Origin: Candidatus Nanopelagicaceae bacterium | GTDB lineage: Bacteria > Actinomycetota > Actinomycetes > Nanopelagicales > Nanopelagicaceae | Direction: 5' to 3' | DNA: 6,377 bases | Assembly: GCA_947490625.1 (NCBI GenBank) | Contig: CANLHC010000047.1 | Location: forward strand, 1 to 6,377 | Part shown: piece by piece, positions 1 to 5,503 of the stretch | Layout of the letters: each line of letters starts with the position of its first letter | Position numbering within the stretch: position 1 is the stretch's first letter | Position numbers and translations under genes: made by a program | Notes under the pieces: model-generated | The model's input: only the letters and a program-made list of their open reading frames with translations | What the model was told of the DNA's origin: nothing | Database searches by the model: none

Positions 1-206
1 AAGCGGCGCATTTCAACCCGCTCCATTTGATCGGCAGGCTCAGTGTGTACGCGGGCTGCAAAGTGCACCGGCAATAACTCACGCCATTCTTCGGTAAGAA
101 GTCGGACGCCACTTTTTCCTGCAATCAGGGCTGCCCATGTTGAGTCAACGTCAGAGCCCAGGGGAGTTGTGGCCCCGAGACCTGTGACAACAACGCGACG
201 CTTCAT
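1..206 (-). CDS. fabF: 3-oxoacyl-ACP synthase II (KAS II), N-terminal fragment
   Basis: Only the first 68 codons are in the window; the gene runs off the left edge, so roughly five-sixths of a typical 410-420 residue protein, including the Cys-His-His active site, is not visible. The N-terminus MKRRVVVTGLGATTPLGSDV is the classic first strand and loop of condensing enzymes of the KAS I/II family, followed by a STWAALIAGKSGV segment that matches the FabF helix and GxSG turn. KAS II extends acyl-ACP by two carbons using malonyl-ACP in the cytoplasm. It is the last visible gene of fabD-fabH-acpP-fabF and starts 27 nt after the acpP stop. I chose the ATG at 204-206 because it gives the canonical family N-terminus. 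No Shine-Dalgarno is visible before it (the 12 nt upstream are pyrimidine-rich), so translation may depend on coupling to acpP. Family assignment is firm; KAS II rather than KAS I rests on the operon context. Confidence 0.93.
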   Translation of the reverse strand, partial: MKRRVVVTGLGATTPLGSDVDSTWAALIAGKSGVRLLTEEWRELLPVHFAARVHTEPADQMERVEMRR

Positions 207-233
207 GAGAAAAAGTTTCTATTTCGCGAGTAT

Positions 234-482
234 TTACTTAGCTGCGTTAACGATGAAGTTCACAGCATCGCCAACCGTTGCTAGATCTGTAACAGCATCA
301 TCAGGAATCTTTACACCGAAACGCTCTTCTGCTGCAACGACGACCTCGACCATGCTGAGTGAATCGACATCAAGATCATCTGTAAAGTTCTTATCAAGTT
401 CGATCTGTGAAGCTGAGACTCCAGCAACTTCTTCTACGATTTCTTTAAGTCCAGCAAGTACATCAGCCGGTGATAGCGCCAT
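234..482 (-). CDS. acpP: Acyl carrier protein
   Basis: This 82-residue acidic protein has the length and pattern of a fatty-acid acyl carrier protein. The phosphopantetheine site is the DSL motif at residues 40-42 in the context DDLDVDSLSMVEVV, with Ser41 as the expected attachment point. The helix before it (KEIVEEVAGV) and the later segment EERFGVKIPDDAV are also standard for AcpP. The holo-protein carries malonyl and growing acyl chains between FabD, FabH, FabF and the reductases in the cytoplasm; those roles come from family knowledge. It sits between fabH and fabF, where Actinobacteria usually keep it. The ATG at 480-482 follows an AAAGGG Shine-Dalgarno with 8 nt spacing. The 94-nt gap to fabH is long for this operon and may carry a separate promoter. 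The gene ends with TAA 27 nt before fabF. Confidence 0.97.
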   Translation of the reverse strand: MALSPADVLAGLKEIVEEVAGVSASQIELDKNFTDDLDVDSLSMVEVVVAAEERFGVKIPDDAVTDLATVGDAVNFIVNAAK

Positions 483-576
483 AGTTATTTCCCTTTTCTA
501 CTCTTTGGTTCAAGTGGATATTCTCTCTGATTCCCGGCCTTACTATCGAGTAATTGCGGGGGATATAGTAAAAAAT
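483..576 (-). promoter_or_regulatory. fabH-acpP intergenic leader with possible internal acpP promoter
   Basis: This 94-nt spacer is AT-richer than the flanking genes and is the largest gap inside the fab operon. Read on the minus strand, a TACTAT hexamer at 570-565 follows a T-run and resembles a -10 (4 of 6 to TATAAT). No convincing -35 lies 16-19 nt upstream. The same hexamer is part of a 7-bp inverted repeat (plus-strand TTACTAT at 540-546 and ATAGTAA at 565-571, 18-nt loop). Start from this -10 would give a leader of roughly 75 nt ending in the acpP ribosome-binding site. An extra promoter would suit the high demand for ACP, but that is inference and an unstructured spacer is equally possible. 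Confidence 0.3.
491..496 (-). promoter_or_regulatory. Shine-Dalgarno of acpP
   Basis: On the minus strand AAAGGG is followed by 8 nt (AAATAACT) and the acpP ATG. It supports the chosen start and contrasts with the operon-heading genes of the window, which have no such site. Confidence 0.65.
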
Positions 577-1596
577 TTATGGTTTTGGTGGGAGTTCCAC
601 AACTTGTCCCGCATAAACCAGCCCCGCGCCGTATCCAATGATCAGGGCGGTCTTGCCATGTAACTCTGGGTGATTGGCCAAAAGAATATCCATAGCAAGT
701 GGAATCGATGCTGCCGACGTATTTCCATTTATTCGAATGTCATCTGCAATCACAGTTGTTGCTGGCAATTTCATCTCTTTTGCCATTGTTTCGATGATGC
801 GCATATTTGCTTGATGCGGAATGAAGACATCAATGTCATTCACCGTTAAGCCCGCTTGTTCAATTGCTTCTAGCGCAGCTTTACTGACTGCATAGACGGC
901 CCATCTAAAAACCTTCTGACCTTCTTGAGAAATATTTGGCCAATCAATATCTCCCACGCTCTTTTGTTCTGCATTACGCATCAGGGTCCATGGTGGATCC
1001 ATTGTGATGGCATCGCGATTCTGTGCATCAGAGCCCCATGCAACCGGTCCGATTCCAGGTGTGTCAGATTGGCCAATAACAACAGCGCCTGCGCCATCGG
1101 CGAAGATAAAGGCGGTGGCGCGATCATCCGGATCGGTAAAGTCTGAGAGTTTTTCAACGCCGATGACAAGTACATTTTTTGATGTTCCAGCGAAGATAAA
1201 GTCGTGCGCCATAGCTACGCCGTAGCTAAAGCCGGCGCATGCTGCGCTGAGATCAAATGCTGCCGCAGTGGGATTGCCGAGCCGTTCGATAATGGCAGTT
1301 GAGGCACTCGGTGCCTGATGTGGAAAGGTAATTGTTGCAACGATGACAGTGTCGATATCAGCTGCCGTTAGCCCTGCTCGTTCAATTGCAGATTGCGCAG
1401 CCCAGCACGCCATATCCACAACTGATTCTTCAGCGCCTGCAAATCGGCGAGATTGAATTCCAGTGCGTTGCTGGATCCACTCATCATTAGATTCAATTCG
1501 ATCAACGATCTCTGAGTTCATCACCAAGCGCTTAGGTCGGTAAGAACCAACAGAAAGGATGCGAGAGTGCGAACCGGTCTTTATTGTGATCGCCAT
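577..1596 (-). CDS. fabH: 3-oxoacyl-ACP synthase III (KAS III)
   Basis: The 339-residue product carries the full KAS III triad: Cys120 in DLSAACAGFSYG, His261 in FIPHQANMRI and Asn292 in INGNTSAAS. The C-terminal glycine-rich GYGAGLVYAGQVV is the usual FabH ending, and SNDEWIQQRTGI at 36-47 is the conserved N-terminal block. FabH starts fatty-acid synthesis in the cytoplasm by condensing an acyl-CoA primer with malonyl-ACP; actinobacterial enzymes often use branched primers, but the sequence alone does not settle the primer here. The length is close to Streptomyces FabH and slightly longer than the E. coli enzyme. The ATG at 1594-1596 lies 3 nt after the fabD TAG, and the Shine-Dalgarno lies in the last codons of fabD, so the two are very likely translationally coupled. 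All catalytic residues are present and I see no sign of decay. Confidence 0.97.
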   Translation of the reverse strand: MAITIKTGSHSRILSVGSYRPKRLVMNSEIVDRIESNDEWIQQRTGIQSRRFAGAEESVVDMACWAAQSAIERAGLTAADIDTVIVATITFPHQAPSASTAIIERLGNPTAAAFDLSAACAGFSYGVAMAHDFIFAGTSKNVLVIGVEKLSDFTDPDDRATAFIFADGAGAVVIGQSDTPGIGPVAWGSDAQNRDAITMDPPWTLMRNAEQKSVGDIDWPNISQEGQKVFRWAVYAVSKAALEAIEQAGLTVNDIDVFIPHQANMRIIETMAKEMKLPATTVIADDIRINGNTSAASIPLAMDILLANHPELHGKTALIIGYGAGLVYAGQVVELPPKP

Positions 1597-1609
1597 GATC
1601 TACCCCTTT
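1597..1609 (-). promoter_or_regulatory. Shine-Dalgarno of fabH within the end of fabD
   Basis: On the minus strand AAAGGGG (1609-1603) overlaps the last sense codons of fabD. It is followed by TAGATC and the fabH ATG, giving 6-nt spacing. The fabD stop codon lies inside the spacer, an arrangement expected for translational coupling. It confirms the fabH start. Confidence 0.75.
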
Positions 1610-2502
1610 GTCCTTGCAAATGCTCGTGCATTATCTAGATCTTCTGGTGTTTTGAGTGCAAAGGTTGATACATCCGGCGCACCGCGCTTAAGCAGACCAA
1701 CGAGCGTTCCAGCTGGTGCAATTTCGATTGCTCGCGTGACACCACTTGATTCCATTGATGACATACAGAGATCCCAACGAACAGGGTTTGCCACCTGCTC
1801 GATAATTCGATTTAAGATTCGCTCACCTGAAAGCAGGATTGCGCCATCTTTATTTGAGACGAGCCCAACCTTTGCATCATGGACTACAAGACTGGTAGCA
1901 AATGTCTTAAACCCCTCAAGGGCCGGCTTCATAAAATCTGTATGGAATGCACCCGAAACTTGTAGTGGCCGCACTCGTGCACCTTCAGGCGCTAAGGTCG
2001 AAAGTGCGCGCAAGTCACCTGCTGCAACAATCTGTCCACCGCCATTGTCATTTGCGGCAACGAGCCCGGCATCTTCAATTGCTTGCAAAACATCTTCACG
2101 AACTCCGCCTAATACGGCGCTCATTCCGGATTCACTTCCGATGGCAGCTTTCGCCATCTCGACTCCGCGGGTGCGGACAAGACGCAGTGCATCGACCTCC
2201 GAAAAAACTCCCGCGATAGCAGCGGCGGTAATTTCGCCCACTGAATGTCCGGCCATAAATGAAAACTCATTATCGGTACCCATTGCTCGGGCGCTGAGTA
2301 AACCTGCAGCAACGATCAGCGGCTGGGCGTTGGCGGTATCGCGAATCTCGTCAGCATCTGCCTGCGTTCCCAGGTGAAGCAAGTCGAGGTCAATCGCCTC
2401 TGACCATGTGGCCAAGAGTTGGCGAGAGTCAGAATCGCCAATCCACGGAGTAAGCATCCCGGGAGTTTGCGAACCTTGACCTGGAGCGAGAAGTGCGAGC
2501 AC
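1600..2502 (-). CDS. fabD: Malonyl-CoA:ACP transacylase
   Basis: This 300-residue protein transfers malonyl from CoA to the ACP phosphopantetheine arm, supplying the extender for FabH and FabF. It opens with the APGQGSQTPGML block typical of acyltransferases. The nucleophile is Ser87 in AGHSVGE, Arg112 sits in the LVRTRG helix, and the general base is His187 in VSGAFHTDFMKP; these correspond to Ser92, Arg117 and His201 of E. coli FabD. The start is GTG at 2500-2502: an in-frame TAA lies only three codons upstream (2514-2512), no ATG lies between, and the GTG places GQGSQ at the normal distance from the N-terminus. No Shine-Dalgarno precedes it; instead a TAAGAT hexamer ends 6 nt upstream, suggesting a leaderless mRNA. 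It heads the fabD-fabH-acpP-fabF operon and is divergent from etfB. In several Actinobacteria the regulator gene fasR lies next to fabD; here that place is taken by etfB. Confidence 0.97.
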   Translation of the reverse strand: MLALLAPGQGSQTPGMLTPWIGDSDSRQLLATWSEAIDLDLLHLGTQADADEIRDTANAQPLIVAAGLLSARAMGTDNEFSFMAGHSVGEITAAAIAGVFSEVDALRLVRTRGVEMAKAAIGSESGMSAVLGGVREDVLQAIEDAGLVAANDNGGGQIVAAGDLRALSTLAPEGARVRPLQVSGAFHTDFMKPALEGFKTFATSLVVHDAKVGLVSNKDGAILLSGERILNRIIEQVANPVRWDLCMSSMESSGVTRAIEIAPAGTLVGLLKRGAPDVSTFALKTPEDLDNARAFARTKG

Positions 2503-2514
2503 GCATACATCTTA
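2503..2514 (-). promoter_or_regulatory. Candidate leaderless promoter (-10) of the fabD operon
   Basis: On the minus strand TAAGAT (2514-2509) matches the TAnnnT form of a housekeeping -10 and is followed by only 6 nt (GTATGC) before the fabD GTG. Initiation 6-7 nt after the hexamer would fall on the start codon itself, so the transcript would be leaderless. No good -35 is seen at 16-19 nt spacing. The hexamer overlaps one arm of the 8-bp inverted repeat described separately, so a repressor there could block it. Confidence 0.5.
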
Positions 2515-2549
2515 TTTGGTAAAGGGAGCCCGTATCGGTAAAAGATGTA
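2506..2549. repeat. Spaced 8-bp inverted repeat upstream of fabD
   Basis: TACATCTT at 2506-2513 is repeated as its exact reverse complement AAGATGTA at 2542-2549, with 28 nt between. The left arm covers most of the fabD -10 hexamer. Inside the region GGTAAA occurs twice in the same direction (2518-2523 and 2537-2542). This could be a two-site operator for the fab operon, but no regulator is visible in the window and I do not recognise the motif. By rough counting, some 8-bp pair in a 100-bp spacer has a chance of about one in twenty. Confidence 0.4.
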
Positions 2550-2567
2550 CCTCACCTTGTTTTCAGA

Positions 2568-2596
2568 TTGTGAATCGCCCTACTGATCAGTAACCT
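2568..2596 (+). promoter_or_regulatory. Candidate promoter of etfBA (leaderless)
   Basis: TTGTGA (2568-2573, 4 of 6 to TTGACA) and TAACCT (2591-2596, TAnnnT) are separated by exactly 17 nt, the ideal spacing for a housekeeping sigma factor. Seven nucleotides (TTCCTCC) then lead directly to the etfB ATG at 2604, so the start site should coincide with the A of ATG. The leader segment is pyrimidine-rich and has no Shine-Dalgarno. A 12-bp palindrome fills the end of the spacer. Confidence 0.6.
2581..2592. promoter_or_regulatory. Perfect 12-bp palindrome in the etfB promoter, possible operator
   Basis: TACTGATCAGTA is its own reverse complement. It lies between the -35 and -10 of the etfB promoter and covers the first two bases of the -10. 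A dimeric repressor bound here would block RNA polymerase. I do not recognise it as the site of a named regulator. One or two 12-bp palindromes are expected by chance in 6.4 kb, so the position carries the argument rather than the palindrome itself. Confidence 0.4.
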
Positions 2597-2603
2597 TTCC
2601 TCC

Positions 2604-3389
2604 ATGAAGATTGCCGTATGCGTGAAGCAAGTTCCAGATTCATGGGCTGAGAAGAAAATGATTGATTCGCGTCTTGATCGTGAGGGCGTTGATGCAGTTC
2701 TTAACGATCTCGATGAGTATGCAGTGGAAGAAGCGCTGCGCATCGTTGAAGCTCATGGCGGAAACGACGAAGGCGGTCCACACACAATTACCATCATCAC
2801 GATGGGACCAGAGCGTGCCAGCGAAGCAGTTCGCAAAGCTCTTTCTATGGGTGCCAATGATGCAATTCTTATTTCAGATACTGCGCTCGCAGGATCCGAT
2901 GCGCTTGCAACATCTGCCGTGCTTGCAAAGACCATTGCAGATGGTGGCTTTGATCTTGTTATCTGCGGAACAGAGTCAACCGATGCTCGTATGAGCGTTG
3001 TCCCAGCAATGCTTTCTGCGAGATTGGGATGGGCACAGATGACCTTTGCTAGCAAGGTCGAAGTAGATCCTGGTGCAGCCAGCATTTCAATTACACGCGT
3101 GACTGAAGCCGGTGTTGATTACATCAAAGCATCACTTCCTGCAGTCGTCAGCGTCGTTGAAAAGATTAATGAGCCACGTTATCCATCATTTAAAGGAATC
3201 ATGGCTGCGAAGAAAAAAACAATTGAAACCCGCGATCTTGCAACCGTTGGCGTAACTCCGGTCAGTGCATGGTCTGAAGTAAAAGATGCAGCACTTCGCC
3301 CAGCCCGCAGTGCAGGTGTGATCGTTACCGATAGCGGTGACGGTGGTAGCGCCCTTGCAACATTCCTAGCAGAGAAGAAGTTGATATGA
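2604..3389 (+). CDS. etfB: Electron transfer flavoprotein, beta subunit
   Basis: The 261-residue protein is the beta subunit of the heterodimeric ETF, which accepts electrons from acyl-CoA and related dehydrogenases and passes them to the respiratory chain. The N-terminus MKIAVCVKQVPD is typical. The nucleotide-binding region runs through ICGTESTDARMSVVPAMLSA (about 120-139), where beta subunits hold the structural AMP. The family signature INEPRYPSFKGIMAAKKK lies at about 188-205. Length is normal for EtfB. The ATG at 2604 gives the standard N-terminus; no Shine-Dalgarno precedes it, but a promoter placed to start on this codon does. It overlaps etfA by 4 nt (ATGA), consistent with equimolar synthesis. 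No acyl-CoA dehydrogenase or ETF-quinone oxidoreductase gene is in the window, so the electron donor and acceptor are unknown. Whether this is an ordinary or an electron-bifurcating ETF cannot be decided by eye, though the downstream neighbours suggest the ordinary actinobacterial type. Confidence 0.96.
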   Translation: MKIAVCVKQVPDSWAEKKMIDSRLDREGVDAVLNDLDEYAVEEALRIVEAHGGNDEGGPHTITIITMGPERASEAVRKALSMGANDAILISDTALAGSDALATSAVLAKTIADGGFDLVICGTESTDARMSVVPAMLSARLGWAQMTFASKVEVDPGAASISITRVTEAGVDYIKASLPAVVSVVEKINEPRYPSFKGIMAAKKKTIETRDLATVGVTPVSAWSEVKDAALRPARSAGVIVTDSGDGGSALATFLAEKKLI

Positions 3390-4339
3390 GCACAGTAATT
3401 ATTCTTGCCGATTTCCAAGGTGGAGTAGCGACAAAAACCACCGCAGAGCTTGCAACAGTAGGCGCTCGCATGGGCGATGTCTGCGCAGTTGTTTTGGCAC
3501 CTGTTGGACAAGGAGCAGCGATGGCTGCAACTGTTAAACAAGGACCTATCGCATCAATTTCAATTGTTGAAGCTAATGACTTTTCAGAACACGGCGTTGC
3601 AGCTGTTGCCGATGCGCTAGCGCAGGTCGCTAAGGCAAAGAGCGCTGATGCAATTGTGATTGCATCACATGCCTTTGGAAAAGAGGTAGCAGGACGTGTT
3701 GCTATCGCACTTGAATCAGGAATCATTACCGATGCAGTAGATGTAGCCAGCGATAAAGTCGCAACGCAACTTGTCTTTGGTGGATCAACCACAGTGCACT
3801 CCATGGTCACTCACGGAATTCCGGTCATCACACTTCGCCCCAATTCAGTTGAGGCAGATCTCAGTGCATCATCTGCAGCGACCGAAAACGTTTCAGTGAC
3901 AATTTCGGATAGCTCAAAGAAGTCGCTGATCACATCAACAGAACCTCCAGTAAAGGGTGGCCGTCCAGAACTTACCGAAGCATCAATTGTTGTTTCAGGT
4001 GGGCGTGGTACAAATGGTGACTTTGCAGCAGTTGAAGGTTTTGCAGATTTGTTAGGTGCTGCTGTCGGTGCTTCACGCGCTGCAACAGATGCCGGTTGGT
4101 ACCCACATTCACATCAGGTGGGACAGACTGGAAAAACTGTCAGCCCACAGCTCTACGTTGCATGCGGAATTTCAGGTGCGATTCAGCATCGCGCAGGTAT
4201 GCAGACCTCGAAGACAATCGTGGTGGTCAATAAGGATCCAGAAGCGCCGCTCTTTGAAATCTGTGACTTTGGCGTCGTTGGTGATCTCTTTGCAGTATTG
4301 CCTCAGGCAACTACAGCAGTAGCTGCAGCAAAGGCATAA
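3386..4339 (+). CDS. etfA: Electron transfer flavoprotein, alpha subunit
   Basis: This 317-residue protein is the FAD-carrying alpha subunit that pairs with EtfB. The C-terminal FAD domain is clear: SGGRG at 204-208, GASRAATDAGW at 228-238 with the conserved Arg231, HQVGQTGKTVSP at 243-254, and LYVACGISGAIQHRAGM at 256-272, where His268 matches the flavin-contacting histidine of other alpha subunits. The ending NKDPEAPLFEICDFGVVGD at 282-300 is also diagnostic. The N-terminal half is the more variable domain that packs on EtfB. The ATG at 3386 overlaps the etfB stop as ATGA, with only a weak purine-rich stretch (AGAGAAGAAG) upstream, so coupling to etfB is likely. The TAA at 4337-4339 is followed by 27 nt before the cysteine desulfurase. 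I see no strong terminator between them. All expected FAD motifs are intact. Confidence 0.97.
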   Translation: MSTVIILADFQGGVATKTTAELATVGARMGDVCAVVLAPVGQGAAMAATVKQGPIASISIVEANDFSEHGVAAVADALAQVAKAKSADAIVIASHAFGKEVAGRVAIALESGIITDAVDVASDKVATQLVFGGSTTVHSMVTHGIPVITLRPNSVEADLSASSAATENVSVTISDSSKKSLITSTEPPVKGGRPELTEASIVVSGGRGTNGDFAAVEGFADLLGAAVGASRAATDAGWYPHSHQVGQTGKTVSPQLYVACGISGAIQHRAGMQTSKTIVVVNKDPEAPLFEICDFGVVGDLFAVLPQATTAVAAAKA

Positions 4340-4348
4340 ATACCACTC

Positions 4349-4367
4349 TGGCCTAGACTTAGGGCCA
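4349..4367. repeat. Imperfect palindrome spanning the cysteine desulfurase start
   Basis: TGGCCTA (4349-4355) can pair with TAGGGCCA (4360-4367), leaving GACT as the loop and one bulged G. It covers the candidate -10 (TAGACT, 4354-4359) and the A of the desulfurase ATG. It could be an operator, or in read-through RNA from etfA a small hairpin that hides the start codon. There is no U-run after it, so it does not look like an intrinsic terminator. The stem is short and may be incidental. Confidence 0.3.
4354..4366 (+). promoter_or_regulatory. Candidate leaderless promoter (-10) of the cysteine desulfurase-mnmA unit
   Basis: TAGACT (4354-4359) matches TAnnnT and is followed by 7 nt (TAGGGCC) and the ATG at 4367. 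The -35 position would fall at the end of etfA and shows no good match. The AGGG in the 7-nt segment is only 2 nt from ATG, too close to work as a ribosome-binding site. The geometry equals that before etfB, so an independent leaderless transcript is plausible in addition to read-through from etfBA. Confidence 0.45.
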
Positions 4368-5503
4368 TGAGCATCTACCTCGATCATGCGGCTACAACGC
4401 CGATGATTGAGCCTGCCATCGATGCAATGGAACGCGCACTTCGAAAAATTGGAAACCCATCGAGTCTTCATACCGATGGGCGCGCAACTCGCAAAGATGT
4501 AGAAGAGGCGCGAGAAGTAATCGCACAATCATTGGGCTGTCAGGCAAGTGAAGTGATCTTTACCGGATCTGGCACAGAGGCAAATAACTCTGCCATCAAG
4601 GGATTGTTCTGGAGCACCCCTGATAAAAATCTCATTGTTGTGAGCGCTATTGAACATCACGCAGTACTTGATCCGGCACATTGGCTGGTCGAGCATGAAG
4701 GTGCCGAATTAATTGAAATTCCTGTGACAGATTCTGGAGTTATCGATTGCGAATTCTTAAGAGATCTCGTTGCAAAGCGCGGTAACGAGATTGCGCTGAT
4801 CTCAGTAATGAGCGCCAATAATGAAACCGGTGTCATTCAGCCCATCTCAACTGTGGTTGAGATTGCTGGCTCAATTCCGGTCCACACAGATGCGGTACAA
4901 AGCTTTATGAAGGTTCCACTGAACTTCGCCAACCTCGGTCTCTTTGCAATGACAATCAGCGCTCACAAGGTCGGTGGCCCACTTGGAATCGGTGCACTTA
5001 TTTTGCGAAAGGCATTTGAGATGCCGGCCTTGTTACATGGCGGGGGACAAGAGCGCGAGATTCGAAGTGGCACACTTAACGCTCCGTCGATTGTGGCTTT
5101 TGCTGCTGCAGTAAGTGCAAACACCTATAACGCACAGACCGTAGAAAAATTGCGGGAAAAGTTTGAAAGTGGAATCAGTACGGTTGCACCACATGCGCGC
5201 GTCAATGGGCAGAGTTCTCAGCGACTTCCGGGAATTTCCAACATTACATTTCCGGGGACACAAGCAGATTTCCTCCTCTTGCTCATGGATGGCAAGAAAA
5301 TCTCATGTTCAACTGGTGCCGCATGTACTGCCGGTGTGCATCGCCCAAGCCATGTCCTTATGGCGATGGGCCATGACGAAATTGGCGCGACATCCTCTCT
5401 TCGCTTCTCACTTGGGGCTAATACAACTGAGGAAGATATTGAATACACCCTCAGTGTGATTCCGGAAGTGATCGAGATGGCAAAGGCGGCGAACTCATTA
5501 TGA
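4367..5503 (+). CDS. iscS: Cysteine desulfurase, class V aminotransferase fold (IscS/NifS type)
   Basis: The 378-residue PLP enzyme removes sulfur from L-cysteine, giving alanine and an enzyme persulfide that is passed to acceptors. The N-terminus YLDHAATTPM is the family start. GSGTEANNSAIKG at 67-79 lies in the PLP-phosphate region, His97 in EHHAV stacks on the cofactor, HTDAVQ at 173-178 supplies the Asp175 that contacts the pyridine nitrogen, and Lys201 in SAHKVGGP forms the Schiff base. The catalytic loop CSTGAACTAGVHRPSHVL places the persulfide cysteine at Cys320, with a second cysteine at 314. GGGQEREIRSGT at 225-236 is also diagnostic. Its stop overlaps the mnmA start (ATGA), which argues that MnmA is a main sulfur acceptor. 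No iscU, iscR or suf gene is adjacent, so a general role in Fe-S assembly is possible but not shown. The symbol follows mycobacterial usage; the protein could equally be named as a NifS or YrvO-type enzyme. Confidence 0.95.
   Translation: MSIYLDHAATTPMIEPAIDAMERALRKIGNPSSLHTDGRATRKDVEEAREVIAQSLGCQASEVIFTGSGTEANNSAIKGLFWSTPDKNLIVVSAIEHHAVLDPAHWLVEHEGAELIEIPVTDSGVIDCEFLRDLVAKRGNEIALISVMSANNETGVIQPISTVVEIAGSIPVHTDAVQSFMKVPLNFANLGLFAMTISAHKVGGPLGIGALILRKAFEMPALLHGGGQEREIRSGTLNAPSIVAFAAAVSANTYNAQTVEKLREKFESGISTVAPHARVNGQSSQRLPGISNITFPGTQADFLLLLMDGKKISCSTGAACTAGVHRPSHVLMAMGHDEIGATSSLRFSLGANTTEEDIEYTLSVIPEVIEMAKAANSL

Noticed and set aside
43..663. Plus-strand open frame of 206 codons across the fabF start, acpP and the end of fabH
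   Set aside because: It is antisense to three well-identified genes, crosses their boundaries and the intergenic spacers, has a low-complexity Ser/Thr-rich translation, and matches no family I recognise.
1559..2377. Plus-strand open frame of 272 codons antisense to fabD
   Set aside because: fabD has all its catalytic motifs on the other strand. The antisense translation is Ser/Ala/Arg/Pro-rich with no recognisable domain, as expected for a mirror frame of a gene using few TTA, CTA and TCA codons.
2597..2603. TTCCTCC before etfB as a ribosome-binding site
   Set aside because: It has the sequence of the 16S anti-Shine-Dalgarno, not its complement, so it cannot pair with the ribosome as a binding site would.
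3325..3810. Minus-strand open frame of 161 codons opposite the etfB-etfA junction
   Set aside because: It is antisense to two intact, conserved genes, and its Ala/Ser/Thr-rich translation shows no domain.
4340..4366. Intrinsic terminator between etfA and the cysteine desulfurase
   Set aside because: The possible stem is short and bulged, includes the next start codon and has no U-run after it.
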